Shown here piece by piece: positions 22,142-30,097 of a stretch of DNA of 64,000 nucleotides. The notes under the pieces are model-generated. The model saw only the letters and a program-made list of their open reading frames with translations, was not told the origin of the DNA and did not search any database. A program made the position numbers and the translations under genes. Source of the DNA: JACTMZ01 sp044359955 (GTDB lineage: Bacteria; Verrucomicrobiota; Verrucomicrobiia; Chthoniobacterales; JACTMZ01); the NCBI GenBank assembly GCA_044359955.1, contig JBIKLF010000005.1, positions 1-64,000 on the forward strand. Direction: 5' to 3'. Positions within the stretch are counted from its first letter, which is position 1. Each line of letters opens with the position of its first letter.

Positions 22142-23527
22142 TCAGAGGGCAGATTCCCCGGCCTCAACAGGTTCCGCACAACGTTTGGCGTGCACGCTGA
22201 CCACCCGGCGTCCATCGGTCTGACTGACCGTGAACTCGTAGCCGTCGATGCGCACGGTCTCGCCTTTCTTGGGCAAATGACCGAGTTCGTGGGTCAAATA
22301 CCCGCCGATCGTGCTCACCTCGGTGCTCTCGACTTCGACGCCGATCATCTCCTCGAGATCGTGCAAGGCCACCCCGCCATCGAGGACGAATTCGTCCTCG
22401 CCGACTTTGCGGTATTCCTCTTCGTCGGTGTCGAACTCGTCCTGGATTTCCCCGACCAATTCGGCCAGCACATTGTCGAGCGTGACCACCCCGACCGCGC
22501 CGCCGTATTCGTCGACCACCACGGCCAAATGCGCGCCCTTGCCGAGAAACAGTTTGAGCAACCGCTCGAGCGGCATCAATTCCGGCACGTGCAGGAGATC
22601 CCGCTGGATCGAAGCAAGGTCCGTCCTGTCCGCCTGCACCAAGGCCAACAGGTCTTTGATGTGGACCAAGCCGATGCTGTCATCAAAGCGCCCGCGGCAG
22701 AGCGGAAAACGCGTATGGCGCGACTCGAGGGCGGTGCCGATGTTGTCGTCGAAACTTTCCTCCAGATCGAGGAACACCACCTCGCCACGCGGTGTCATAA
22801 TGTCGCGCACCACGCGTTTGCGTAGGTCGAGCGCGTTGATCAGAATTTCACGGCCCAGTGTGCTGACCGTCCCGCTGCTGCCTTCCGCCGTGTTGCGCAA
22901 AAGGGTTCGTAATTCGTCCTCCGTATCCTCACCCGCCAACCGCGGGTCGGGCGGAGTGCGCAGCACGGTGCGCAAGATCCAGCCGGAAGCAAAATCGACC
23001 ACCCGAACCAGCGGGCGCAGCGTGAAGTGGAACAACCGCATCGGTCCCGCCGTCCACAGCATGATTTTCCGCGCGCGGCGGATGGCCAGGAGCTTCGGCA
23101 CCTGCTCGCCCACCACGACGTGGAGGAAAGAGAGAAGGGAGAACACTGCCACAAAGGCAATGACCGCCACGGCCGTCTCGCTGCCGATGCCGACCCAGCG
23201 CAGCCACGGCTCGAGCAAGCGCGCCACGAATGGCGCGCCGACCCAGCCCAGCCCGAGGCTGGTCAAAGTGATGCCGAGTTGCGCCGCCGAAAGGTAAGGT
23301 TGCGTATTCTGGAGCATCTTGCGCACCCGCGCGCCATTGCGACGGCCGCCGAAATCATCATCCTCGTCTCCACCGCCCGCGCGCAGTTTCACCATGGCGA
23401 ACTCGGCCGCGACGAAAAATCCGTTGAGCAAAAGAAGCGCCACCACGGCCAGCAAACGCAGGCCGGCACCGTCAGCCGCTTCCGGCAAAGCGGAAGCCAA
23501 GGTTTGAAAGGAGGGGGAAATCATCAT
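22142..23527 (-). CDS. CorC/HlyC-type CNNM (DUF21) transporter-associated protein
   Basis: A 461-residue membrane protein. The DUF21/CNNM domain has an N-terminal helix with Asn-Gly-Phe-Phe-Val-Ala-Ala-Glu-Phe-Ala and further helices to about residue 200. Paired CBS domains follow (about 235-355, with Val-Val-Asp-Glu-Tyr-Gly-Gly), then a CorC_HlyC C-terminal domain from about 370. Family members export Mg2+ or regulate its flux and bind ATP-Mg in the CBS pair. It lies 54 bases upstream of the aminotransferase on the same strand. It could act together with CorA encoded nearby, though they are in separate units. Confidence 0.9.
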   Translation of the reverse strand: MMISPSFQTLASALPEAADGAGLRLLAVVALLLLNGFFVAAEFAMVKLRAGGGDEDDDFGGRRNGARVRKMLQNTQPYLSAAQLGITLTSLGLGWVGAPFVARLLEPWLRWVGIGSETAVAVIAFVAVFSLLSFLHVVVGEQVPKLLAIRRARKIMLWTAGPMRLFHFTLRPLVRVVDFASGWILRTVLRTPPDPRLAGEDTEDELRTLLRNTAEGSSGTVSTLGREILINALDLRKRVVRDIMTPRGEVVFLDLEESFDDNIGTALESRHTRFPLCRGRFDDSIGLVHIKDLLALVQADRTDLASIQRDLLHVPELMPLERLLKLFLGKGAHLAVVVDEYGGAVGVVTLDNVLAELVGEIQDEFDTDEEEYRKVGEDEFVLDGGVALHDLEEMIGVEVESTEVSTIGGYLTHELGHLPKKGETVRIDGYEFTVSQTDGRRVVSVHAKRCAEPVEAGESAL

Positions 23528-23543
23528 TGGATCGATCGCGATT

Positions 23544-23575
23544 TAAAACAAAACGCCGGAGCATCGGCTCCGGCG
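23544..23575 (-). terminator. Terminator after rpsN
   Basis: On the minus strand CGCCGGAGC-CGAT-GCTCCGGCG is followed by TTTTGTTTT, a classic intrinsic terminator between rpsN and the CorC gene. Confidence 0.75.
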
Positions 23576-23624
23576 CGCGATCTACATCATCGGCGGCACC
23601 GGGCGGCGCCGCGTGCGGCACCTG

Positions 23625-23894
23625 CTACCAGCTTGCTTTCGTTACGCCCGGGATCAAACCCGCGCAGGCCAGTTCGCGGAAGGTCAGGCGCGACATTTGG
23701 AATTCGCGGATGAAAGCACGCTTGCGGCCCGAGACACGGCAGCGGTTCGACAGGCGCACCGGGCTGGCGTTGCGGGGCAACTGGGCCAACGCGAGGTAAT
23801 CGCCCTTCTTTTTGAGTTCGGCGCGCAGCTGGGCGTGTTTGGCCACCGTTTTACGTTTGCGCTTCTCGCGCTCTGTCCATGCTGTTTTAGCCAT
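23625..23894 (-). CDS. rpsN: 30S ribosomal protein S14 (zinc-free type)
   Basis: An 89-residue long-form S14: basic N-terminal arm with Glu-Arg-Glu-Lys-Arg-Lys-Arg, Leu-Pro-Arg-Asn-Ala-Ser-Pro-Val-Arg-Leu-Ser-Asn-Arg-Cys and a C-terminal Leu-Ala-x-x-Gly-x-Ile-Pro-Gly-Val-Thr-Lys-Ala-Ser-Trp. It lacks the two Cys-x-x-Cys pairs of the zinc form. The Met at 23894 starts the conserved Ala-Lys-Thr; the frame upstream is not conserved. It lies outside the main ribosomal protein operon, as a single-gene unit with its own terminator. Confidence 0.95.
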   Translation of the reverse strand: MAKTAWTEREKRKRKTVAKHAQLRAELKKKGDYLALAQLPRNASPVRLSNRCRVSGRKRAFIREFQMSRLTFRELACAGLIPGVTKASW

Positions 23895-24082
23895 ATGATT
23901 TGAAAAATAGTCGCGAAGAATGCACCGGCTGCCATCGCAAGGCAAGTTCTAAATCAAACCTGACCACAAAAATTCCTCTGTCCGAGTGAAATATTTGACA
24001 CCCCTGCCGCGGCGGTTAATTCTCCACCTTCCCACACCGGCCAAACGCCCCCGCCAATCCGCCAGAAGTTGTAAAACCCACC

Positions 24083-25270
24083 ATGAACGAGCCTAAAAAA
24101 GAAACCGTCCGCATCGTCCTCCCGCCCCGTCGCGACGGCAAACCCGGCGCCGCCAACCCACGCGAAGCGGCGATGATCAATCTTCCGCCCAAGCCCCTTC
24201 CCACCGTGGCCGGTGCTCCACCAACGATGCCCGCGCCGCCGAAAGCCGGTATGCCCGTCGCTCCCGGCCGTGCCGTTCCGCCTCCGCCGCCCAAACCTTT
24301 CAGCATGCCCGTGATGCCCAAGCCCGGCACCCCCGCCGCTCCCCCGGCTCCCGGCATGCCCCCGAAGCCCGGCGCCCCCGCTGCGGCAGTTGCCGCGCCA
24401 ATGCCCCCGAGGCCGATGGGAATCTCGCCCGCAGCCGTGCCCCGGCCGCCCGTTCCCACTGCCGTTCCGTCGGCACCGAAGCCCGTGGCTGCCCCCCCTC
24501 TCGCCGCACCGCGACCACCGGGCGCTGGCGCTCCTCCCATGGCGGCGATGCCGCCGATGCCGCCGAAGCCTCCCATGCCGACCGCTCCCTCCGGTGTGGT
24601 TGCCCCCAAGCCCGCTGCACCCTCCTCTCCCACGCCGGTGGCGGCCGCGCCTACGCCCACGCCATCCATGCCGACAGCGCCTCCCAGCATCGCTGTTCCG
24701 AAACCCGCGGTGCCTGCCACAGTTGCCATGGCGAAACCCGCCGCACCGTCCGGCCCGTCGGCTCCCACCCCTCCGGCAGCGACCGCACCCGCCGTTCCGA
24801 GACCACCGATTCCCTCGGCGCCCGCCGTGCCCAAACCCGCGGCTCCGGTCGCCCTTTCGGCCCCCAAGCCGCCTGCGCCCTCCGCTCCAGTCGGAGCCCC
24901 CCTGCCACCCACCCCCCCCGCACCTGCAGCCGCGGTGATCGCGCCACCGCTCAAACCCGCCTCGGCCGCGCCGAAGCCCGCCGTCGCAGCACCCGCCGCG
25001 ATCAAACCCGCCTCGGCCGTTGAAGCAAAAAAAGGCACGTCGAAAGTCGAAATCACTCCGCCACCCCGCCCCGCCCCGCAAGCCACGGTAAAAATTGCCT
25101 CGGCCAGCGCCAGCGCCGCCGCAACTCCCGCCGCCGCTATCAAGACCGCTGCGCCGGCTGAAGTTTCCCCAGGCGACGCCGCCCCCGATTCACTCACCGG
25201 CATCCTCGCCATTGCCGCCACCCTTGTGGCCCTCGCCGCACTCGGCATCCAGGTGTGGATGTTCCTCTAA
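24083..25270 (+). CDS. Pro/Ala-rich protein with C-terminal membrane anchor
   Basis: A 395-residue protein that is almost entirely Pro, Ala, Lys, Val, Met and Ser from about residue 30 to 350. It has irregular Pro-Lys-Pro, Ala-Pro-Pro and Met-Pro-x-x-Pro repeats and no folded domain. A short conserved-looking head reads Lys-Glu-Thr-Val-Arg-Ile-Val-Leu-Pro-Pro-Arg. One hydrophobic helix at the extreme C-terminus (about 372-392) would make it tail-anchored. The repeat-rich body resembles spacer proteins that span the periplasm or tether complexes. It is followed 32 bases later by thioredoxin. Large Gly-rich frames on the other strand are shadows of its codon bias. Confidence 0.65.
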   Translation: MNEPKKETVRIVLPPRRDGKPGAANPREAAMINLPPKPLPTVAGAPPTMPAPPKAGMPVAPGRAVPPPPPKPFSMPVMPKPGTPAAPPAPGMPPKPGAPAAAVAAPMPPRPMGISPAAVPRPPVPTAVPSAPKPVAAPPLAAPRPPGAGAPPMAAMPPMPPKPPMPTAPSGVVAPKPAAPSSPTPVAAAPTPTPSMPTAPPSIAVPKPAVPATVAMAKPAAPSGPSAPTPPAATAPAVPRPPIPSAPAVPKPAAPVALSAPKPPAPSAPVGAPLPPTPPAPAAAVIAPPLKPASAAPKPAVAAPAAIKPASAVEAKKGTSKVEITPPPRPAPQATVKIASASASAAATPAAAIKTAAPAEVSPGDAAPDSLTGILAIAATLVALAALGIQVWMFL

Positions 25271-25302
25271 AAACAAAAAAAAACCAACCTACTGCTCAAA
25301 CC

Positions 25303-25632
25303 ATGGCCAGCACCAACGTCCTGCAACTCAACGACAGCAATTTCGACAGCGAAATCAACAAAGGCGCCCTCCCCGTCCTGGTTGATTTCTGGGCCCCCTG
25401 GTGCGGCCCCTGCCGCATGATTGCCCCCATCCTCGACAAAATCGCCGATGCCACCGTCGGCCAAGCCGTCGTGGCCAAAGTCAATGTCGACGAAGCCCCC
25501 GGCGTGGCCAGTCGCTTCCGCGTCTCCTCGATCCCGACTCTGCTTTTCTTCAAAAACGGCGAGGTGAACGGACAAGTCGTCGGCCTGCAAAGCGAAGCCG
25601 ATCTGACCGCAAAGCTCACGGCGTTGATGTAG
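25303..25632 (+). CDS. trxA: Thioredoxin
   Basis: A 109-residue thioredoxin with the active site Trp-Cys-Gly-Pro-Cys in Val-Asp-Phe-Trp-Ala-Pro-Trp-Cys-Gly-Pro-Cys, the cis-Pro loop Ser-Ile-Pro-Thr-Leu and the final Gly-Leu. It is cytoplasmic, a disulfide reductase partner of thioredoxin reductase (not in this window). The start at 25303 gives the usual length; the upstream extension is A-rich intergenic sequence. Confidence 0.95.
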   Translation: MASTNVLQLNDSNFDSEINKGALPVLVDFWAPWCGPCRMIAPILDKIADATVGQAVVAKVNVDEAPGVASRFRVSSIPTLLFFKNGEVNGQVVGLQSEADLTAKLTALM

Positions 25633-25646
25633 TCGATCGTTGAGCG

Positions 25647-26660
25647 ATGAGCGTTGAGGGAACATCCAGCCCTCCAAGCTCCGATCTCTCAACGCTCAAC
25701 TTTCAGCCCTCAACGGCGCTCGCGCGGGAAACCGGGCACCTCGCGCGCGAGAGCAATCTCTACCTCGGCACCTCCTCGTGGAAATACGAGGGTTGGCTCG
25801 GGCAAATCTACGACGAGCAGCGCTATCTCACGCGCGGCAAACTCTCCACCCGCCGCTTCGAGACCGAGTGCCTCGAGGAATACGCCGGCACCTTTCCGAC
25901 CGTCTGCGTCGATGCCGGCTACTACCGGTTCCCGTCGGAAAAATATCTGGCCGGCCTCAGTGCGCAGGTCCCCGACCACTTCCGCCTGAGCTACAAAGTC
26001 ACCGACGAAATCACGGTGAAAAAATTTCCCCGCCTCGACCGCTTTGGTAGCCGCGCCGGCTCGGACAACCCCAACTTTCTCAACGCCCCGCTTTTCATCG
26101 ACGCCTTCCTCGGCCCCCTCTCCCCGCATCGCCGGAAAACCGGCGTCCTCATCTTCGAATTCTCCACCTTCCACCCGACCCATTTCCCCCGCCTGCGCGA
26201 TTTCCTCACCCCACTCGACGCTTTCCTCGCGCAACTCCCGACCAACTGGCAATACGCCGTCGAAGTCCGCAACCCCAACCTCCTCCGCCCCGAATACTTC
26301 GACGTCCTCCGCGCGCACCAAGTCGCCCACGTCTTCAACAGCTGGACCAAAATGCCGCCGGTCGAAGAACAAATGACCCTCGCCGGCGCCTTCACCACCG
26401 ATTTTCTCGCCGCCCGCTTCCTCCTCCGCCCCGGCCGCGCGTATCAACAAGCCGTCGACAGCTTCCAACCCTACCGCGAAACAAAAGAGGCCAACCCCGA
26501 AGCCCGCGCCGCGATCAAAAGTCTCATCCAACGCAGCAAAACATCGCCCACCCCACGCCCCAGCTACCTCTTCGTCAACAACCGCCTCGAAGGAAATTCC
26601 CCGAATACCATCGCCGCCGCCCTCGATCTCCAGGTGGATCGCGATGTCTCCTCGCGATAA
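25647..26660 (+). CDS. DUF72 (YecE-like) protein; last codons and stop from a repeat
   Basis: A 337-residue TIM-barrel-like DUF72 protein. It begins its domain at Leu-Tyr-Leu-Gly-Thr-Ser-Ser-Trp-Lys-Tyr-Glu-Gly-Trp (about residue 38), with Asp-Ala-Gly-Tyr-Tyr-Arg-Phe-Pro and Tyr-Ala-Val-Glu-Val-Arg-Asn following. The biochemical role of DUF72 is unknown. The first about 35 residues are Ser/Pro-rich and derive from an imperfect inverted repeat (TTGAGCG.. / ..CGCTCAA), so the true start may be later. The last eight codons and the TAA lie inside a C-family twin-hairpin (26633-26699), meaning the native C-terminus was replaced or extended by repeat insertion. Confidence 0.8.
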   Translation: MSVEGTSSPPSSDLSTLNFQPSTALARETGHLARESNLYLGTSSWKYEGWLGQIYDEQRYLTRGKLSTRRFETECLEEYAGTFPTVCVDAGYYRFPSEKYLAGLSAQVPDHFRLSYKVTDEITVKKFPRLDRFGSRAGSDNPNFLNAPLFIDAFLGPLSPHRRKTGVLIFEFSTFHPTHFPRLRDFLTPLDAFLAQLPTNWQYAVEVRNPNLLRPEYFDVLRAHQVAHVFNSWTKMPPVEEQMTLAGAFTTDFLAARFLLRPGRAYQQAVDSFQPYRETKEANPEARAAIKSLIQRSKTSPTPRPSYLFVNNRLEGNSPNTIAAALDLQVDRDVSSR

Positions 26661-26699
26661 ATCGAAAAGACTCATCGCGCCGGGACGGCACGATCCACC
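26633..26699. repeat. Twin-hairpin repeat, family C, at the DUF72 gene 3' end
   Basis: GGTGGATCGCGATGTCTCC to GGGACGGCACGATCCACC, 67 bases. It contains the DUF72 stop codon. Confidence 0.8.
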
Positions 26700-27028
26700 T
26701 TATGTAGCGGCGCCAGCCTGTCCGCCCGTGTGCGGATCCTCGGCGCCGGTCGTTTCACCGATCCGTTGGCGGGGACGCCGACGCTACATCCCCCGGAACC
26801 AAAAACCCCAACCCCACCGGCAAGCGCCTCGCCCAAGCCTTCTCATTGTGCTCATCCCCCTCCCCATACCCCTCTTCCAACAAAGCCCCCCGCATCTGCC
26901 CCGCCGCGATCTCCGCCGGCCTCTCCGAGCCCGTAGGGCTCCAGGAGCCAGAGGCCAGCGATCCGCACCAACGAGCCTTAATTCGGAATATTTGTCATGA
27001 CACTCATTCTGTGGTTTTGTCTCTCCAG
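26661..27028. other. Gene-free interval with repeats and an unidentified remnant
   Basis: Contains the tail of a C element and a D element (26703-26790). From about 26810 to 26960 the minus strand reads as a gene-like fragment (Glu-Glu-Gly-Tyr-Gly-Glu-Gly-Asp-Glu-His-Asn-Glu-Lys-Ala-Trp) without start or stop. The fragment was not identified and may be a gene relic. Confidence 0.4.
26703..26790. repeat. GTAG-footed repeat, family D
   Basis: Opens TGTAGCGGCGCCAGCCTG, continues with TGTCCGCCCGTGTGCGGATCC and closes GGGGACGCCGACGCTACA. The outer arms TGTAGCG/CGCTACA pair. Confidence 0.7.
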
Positions 27029-27329
27029 ATGAGCGCCGCCGAAGTCATGAATCTTGCCAAGCAGCTCCCCGAAAGGGAGGTGCTCGACTTGGCGCGCCTG
27101 CTCGATGAAGTCCTCCACGACCCGCGCCTCTCGTAAGCAGCTTGCCGAGTTGCCGTCGGCCGTTCGCCAGCAAGCGAGGAAGCAATTTCGCTTGTGGCTT
27201 GGAAATCCGCAGCACCCTTCGGTGCACTACAACCCCGTCGGCCAATATTGGTCGGCGCGGGGCAACCGCGAGATTCGCGCCCTCGGCGTCCGCTCGAAGA
27301 AGGCCAAGGCAAGTGTGGCAAAAGATTGA
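27029..27329 (+). pseudogene. Toxin-antitoxin remnant: antitoxin start and truncated ParE/RelE-like toxin
   Basis: A 35-codon frame from 27029 (Met-Ser-Ala-Ala-Glu-Val-Met-Asn-Leu-Ala...Leu-Leu-Asp-Glu-Val) looks like the first half of a short antitoxin. Overlapping it, the frame 27105-27329 encodes 74 residues. These include Leu-Ala-Glu-Leu-Pro-x-x-Val-Arg-Gln-Gln-Ala-Arg-Lys, Asn-Pro-x-His-Pro-Ser-Val-His-Tyr and Arg-Glu-Ile-Arg-Ala-Leu-Gly-Val, as in short ParE/RelE-like toxins. The expected final strand with Trp-x-Trp-Ile-Gly is absent. Both parts appear incomplete, probably through an internal deletion and 3' decay. Confidence 0.5.
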
Positions 27330-27362
27330 CCCTCACCCCCGATCCGCGTGCCATCAGTCTCC

Positions 27363-28232
27363 ATGAACCCATGGATCCTCGCCGCCCGCCCGCGCACGCT
27401 CGGCGCCGCGATCATCCCCGTGCTCGCCGGAAGCGCTTTGGCCATTGCGGCCAGCGCCTTTGATCTGCCCGTTTCCGCTCTCATCCTCGCCTGCGCCGTC
27501 CTCATCCAAATCGCGACCAACTTTTTAAACGACGCCCTCGACCACGCCAAAGGCGCCGACACCGCCGCGCGACTCGGCCCGACCCGCGTTACCTCGGCCG
27601 GACTCCTCACGCCACGCCGCGTCATGACCGCTGCATTTCTGACCCTCGCGCTGGCCGCCCTCCTCGCCGTCCCCCTCGTCCTGCGCGGCGGCGGAATCAT
27701 TTTTCTCATCGGCATCCTTTCGCTGCTCTTCGCTTACGCCTACACCGGCGGTCCCTTCCCCCTAGCTTACCTCGGACTCGGCGAAATTTTCGTCATCCTT
27801 TTCTTCGGCGTCATCGCCGTGGCCGGCACCTTTTATCTCAACGCCCTTGCCTTCTCCGCCGCCGCGATTCTGGCCGGACTGCAAATCGGCCTCCACTCCA
27901 GCGTCCTCCTCGCCGTCAACAATCTCCGCGACCTAGAAACCGATCGCGCGGCCAAAAAGAAAACGCTGGCCGCACGGTTCGGGCTCACCTTTGCCCGACG
28001 CGAGAACGCAGCACTCGTCATCGCTCCCTTCGTCCTCGGCATTCTCTGGCTCCCGCTCGGATACCTCTGGGCCTTCCTCCTTCCCGTTATGACACTCCCC
28101 CTCGCCTGGTGGCTGGCCCGCGCCTGCCTCGCCGCCTCGCCCGACCGCAGCGTCAACCAACTCCTGGCCCAAGCCGCCGCATTGCACGCCGCCTTCGGAC
28201 TCCTCCTCGCCCTCGCCTTCCTGCTGCCGTGA
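27363..28232 (+). CDS. menA: 1,4-dihydroxy-2-naphthoate polyprenyltransferase
   Basis: A 289-residue UbiA-superfamily prenyltransferase of menaquinone synthesis with eight to nine membrane helices. The first Asp-rich motif is Asn-Phe-Leu-Asn-Asp-Ala-Leu-Asp-His-Ala-Lys-Gly-Ala-Asp and the second Asn-Asn-Leu-Arg-Asp-Leu-Glu-Thr-Asp; both bind the Mg-polyprenyl diphosphate. The Met at 27363 precedes the conserved Trp-Ile-Leu-Ala-Ala-Arg-Pro-Arg-Thr-Leu. It overlaps menC by 4 bases (GTGA), so the two are translationally coupled. The rest of the men pathway is not in this window. Confidence 0.92.
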   Translation: MNPWILAARPRTLGAAIIPVLAGSALAIAASAFDLPVSALILACAVLIQIATNFLNDALDHAKGADTAARLGPTRVTSAGLLTPRRVMTAAFLTLALAALLAVPLVLRGGGIIFLIGILSLLFAYAYTGGPFPLAYLGLGEIFVILFFGVIAVAGTFYLNALAFSAAAILAGLQIGLHSSVLLAVNNLRDLETDRAAKKKTLAARFGLTFARRENAALVIAPFVLGILWLPLGYLWAFLLPVMTLPLAWWLARACLAASPDRSVNQLLAQAAALHAAFGLLLALAFLLP

Positions 28233-29257
28233 AAATCCGCACCCACAATTACGAACTCCGCCCCGGACCCGACCCCGCCCGCGCCGCCCGCGAACCCCGC
28301 CACGGCGCGCTGCTCCAAGTCACCTTCGACGACACCACCCTCGGCTATGCCGACCTCCACCCGTGGGAGCCATTCGGCCACGCCCCACTTGCCGAGCAAC
28401 TCACTTCGTTGACCACCGAACACCCCACACCCCTCGCCGCCATCGCCCTCCGCCACGCCCGCACCGACGCCGCGGCCCGCCGTGCGGGTGTCTCGCTTTT
28501 CGACGCACTCCCCGAAGTCCGCAGCCACGCCCTCTTCACCGATTGGACCGACGCGCCGCGCCGTGCCTTCGAACATTGCGTCGCCGAAGGCTACACCTCG
28601 GCCAAACTCAAGATCGGACATGATCCCGAACGCGAATCCACCGCGCTCAACGCCCTCGCCGAACTGCCGCTCCGCTGGCGCCTCGATGCCAATGCCGCCT
28701 TCCGAGGTAGGGACGAGCGGCCCGCTCGTCCGCTTGATTCGATCCGGACGAGCGGGCCGCTCGTCCCTACCCAATTTCTCGCCCGATTATCCTCCCGCAT
28801 CCGCACCAACCTCGAATTCCTCGAAGACCCGTTTCCCTACGATTCGTCCGCCTGGCCTACGTTCTCGCAACGCGAAAAAATTCCCCTCGCCCTCGACTGG
28901 GAGCTTCCCCCCTCACCACCCCCGTGGCCCGGCGCACAAATCCTCGTCATCAAACCCGCCTCCCAAGACGCCTTCCCCCTCGCCCTCGCCGCCGCGCACG
29001 CCGGCTTGGAAATTGTCGTCACCCACAGCATGGACCACCCCCTCGGCCAAGCCACCGCGCTCTGGACGGCGATGCGCCTACGCCAACGCCACGGCGATCT
29101 CGTCCGCGACGGCGGTCTCCAAGCCACCGGCCTTTACCAGCCGGACGAATTCAGCGCACAAATCAAAACAAACGGCCCCGTCACCACGCCCCCGCCCGGC
29201 ACCGGCTTCGGTTTCGACGAGCAACTTGCCACCCTTCCATGGGCGAAGCTTTCCTAA
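28229..29257 (+). CDS. menC: o-Succinylbenzoate synthase carrying a 22-residue in-frame repeat insert
   Basis: A 342-residue enolase-superfamily enzyme that dehydrates SHCHC to o-succinylbenzoate. Catalytic features are visible: Ala-Lys-Leu-Lys-Ile-Gly (Lys-x-Lys), Arg-Leu-Asp-Ala-Asn-Ala-Ala-Phe (first metal Asp), Phe-Leu-Glu-Asp-Pro-Phe (Glu), Leu-Asp-Trp-Glu and Val-Ile-Lys-Pro-Ala (Lys). Between the first Asp strand and the next helix, residues 160-181 are encoded exactly by a 66-bp B-family repeat (28706-28771). This places a Pro/Arg-rich loop close to the barrel mouth. The GTG start overlaps the menA stop. All catalytic residues remain, so activity is likely but should be tested. Confidence 0.88.
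   Translation: MKIRTHNYELRPGPDPARAAREPRHGALLQVTFDDTTLGYADLHPWEPFGHAPLAEQLTSLTTEHPTPLAAIALRHARTDAAARRAGVSLFDALPEVRSHALFTDWTDAPRRAFEHCVAEGYTSAKLKIGHDPERESTALNALAELPLRWRLDANAAFRGRDERPARPLDSIRTSGPLVPTQFLARLSSRIRTNLEFLEDPFPYDSSAWPTFSQREKIPLALDWELPPSPPPWPGAQILVIKPASQDAFPLALAAAHAGLEIVVTHSMDHPLGQATALWTAMRLRQRHGDLVRDGGLQATGLYQPDEFSAQIKTNGPVTTPPPGTGFGFDEQLATLPWAKLS
28706..28771. repeat. 66-bp twin-hairpin repeat, family B, inside menC
   Basis: The two 26-base halves, GGTAGGGACGAGCGGCCCGC.. and its exact reverse complement ending ..GCTCGTCCCTACC, flank a 14-base spacer. Length is a multiple of three, preserving the menC frame. Confidence 0.92.
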
Positions 29258-29362
29258 GTCGGAACCAAACCATCAAGATGTCGCATGATGTTTGTGACCA
29301 GAAAGCTTCCACCGCATGAAATGCGCACCATTCGGTGAAGCTTTCGCGTCAGGAGTCTTGGA

Positions 29363-29397
29363 GAGTAGAAACGGCGTCCCCGCCGCTTCTACTTTTT
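29363..29397. repeat. Palindrome, family A
   Basis: GAGTAGAAACGGCG-TCCC-CGCCGCTTCTACT: one mismatch relative to the perfect copy at 11631. It lies about 90 bases before the CIA30 gene. Confidence 0.75.
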
Positions 29398-29487
29398 ACC
29401 CTCGGCTGCATCGCAACGGCGGAGAAAACAAAAGACTTTACCTCATCTGCGTCCTCTGTGCCCTCTGTGGTTCATCTTGAGACTCCC

Positions 29488-30048
29488 ATGACCCGTTACC
29501 CTCTAACTCTCCTTGTTGTCCTCATTGCTCTCGGCTCACTCCCCGCCATGGCCGCCGAACCCGAAAAAATTCTCTTCGACTTTGCCGACCCCGCTGCCAT
29601 GCGCGGATGGCAGGTCGAAGACGACGGCGTCATGGGCGGAGTATCCCGCGGAAACATAATCCACGACAAAGCCGGCCATCTCATCTTCCGCGGCGCAGTC
29701 TCCCTCGAAAACAACGGCGGCTTTTCTTCCATCCAAAACAACTTCGATCCCATCGACGTCTCCAAGTATCAACACGCCATCCTCCGTCTCAAAGGTGACG
29801 GCAAAGACTATCGCTTCATCGTCGAGTCCGACCCGAAGGCCCGCCATTACTACCTCACCGAATTCGCCACCAGCGGCGATTGGCAAGAAATCAAAATCCC
29901 CCTGCGCAAAATGTATCCCGTCCGCCGCGGCGACCGCCTCGACCTCCCGAATTACCCCGCCGAAACCATGTCCCAAGTCCGCCTCATGATTGCCAACGGC
30001 CGCGCCGAATCTTTCCAACTCGAAATCGCCAGCATCGCCCTCGAATAA
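29488..30048 (+). CDS. Exported CIA30-domain (NDUFAF1-like) protein
   Basis: A 186-residue protein: signal peptide (residues 1-22, cleavage after Ala-Met-Ala) then a CIA30 domain. The domain has Phe-x-Phe, Gly-Trp-x-Val-Glu-Asp-Asp-Gly-Val-Met-Gly-Gly-Val-Ser-Arg-Gly, Phe-Arg-Gly-x-Val-Ser-Leu-Glu-Asn-Asn-Gly-Gly-Phe and Leu-Arg-Leu-Lys-Gly-Asp-Gly-Lys. In mitochondria CIA30 assists complex I assembly; the bacterial exported versions have a galactose-binding-like fold and unknown function. The start at 29488 gives the signal peptide. Upstream sequence is repeat-derived. Confidence 0.85.
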   Translation: MTRYPLTLLVVLIALGSLPAMAAEPEKILFDFADPAAMRGWQVEDDGVMGGVSRGNIIHDKAGHLIFRGAVSLENNGGFSSIQNNFDPIDVSKYQHAILRLKGDGKDYRFIVESDPKARHYYLTEFATSGDWQEIKIPLRKMYPVRRGDRLDLPNYPAETMSQVRLMIANGRAESFQLEIASIALE

Positions 30049-30062
30049 GCAGCAGCTCTCCC

Positions 30063-30093
30063 TGTGGAGGGCGAGCATCCCCGCCGCCGTCCG
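30063..30093. repeat. GGAG-footed repeat, family F
   Basis: TGTGGAGGGCGAGCATCCCC followed by GCCGCCGTCC, as at 11570. Confidence 0.5.
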
Positions 30094-30097
30094 TCAT

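Noticed and set aside
23954..25248. Two long Gly-rich minus-strand frames opposite the Pro/Ala-rich gene
   Set aside because: GGC/GGT codons simply mirror the GCC/CCG codons of the other strand. The plus strand has a sensible head, membrane anchor and neighbour spacing.
26810..26960. Gene-like stretch on the minus strand between DUF72 and menA
   Set aside because: It reads acceptably for about 50 codons but has no start, stop or recognisable family. It is recorded as a possible relic, not a gene.
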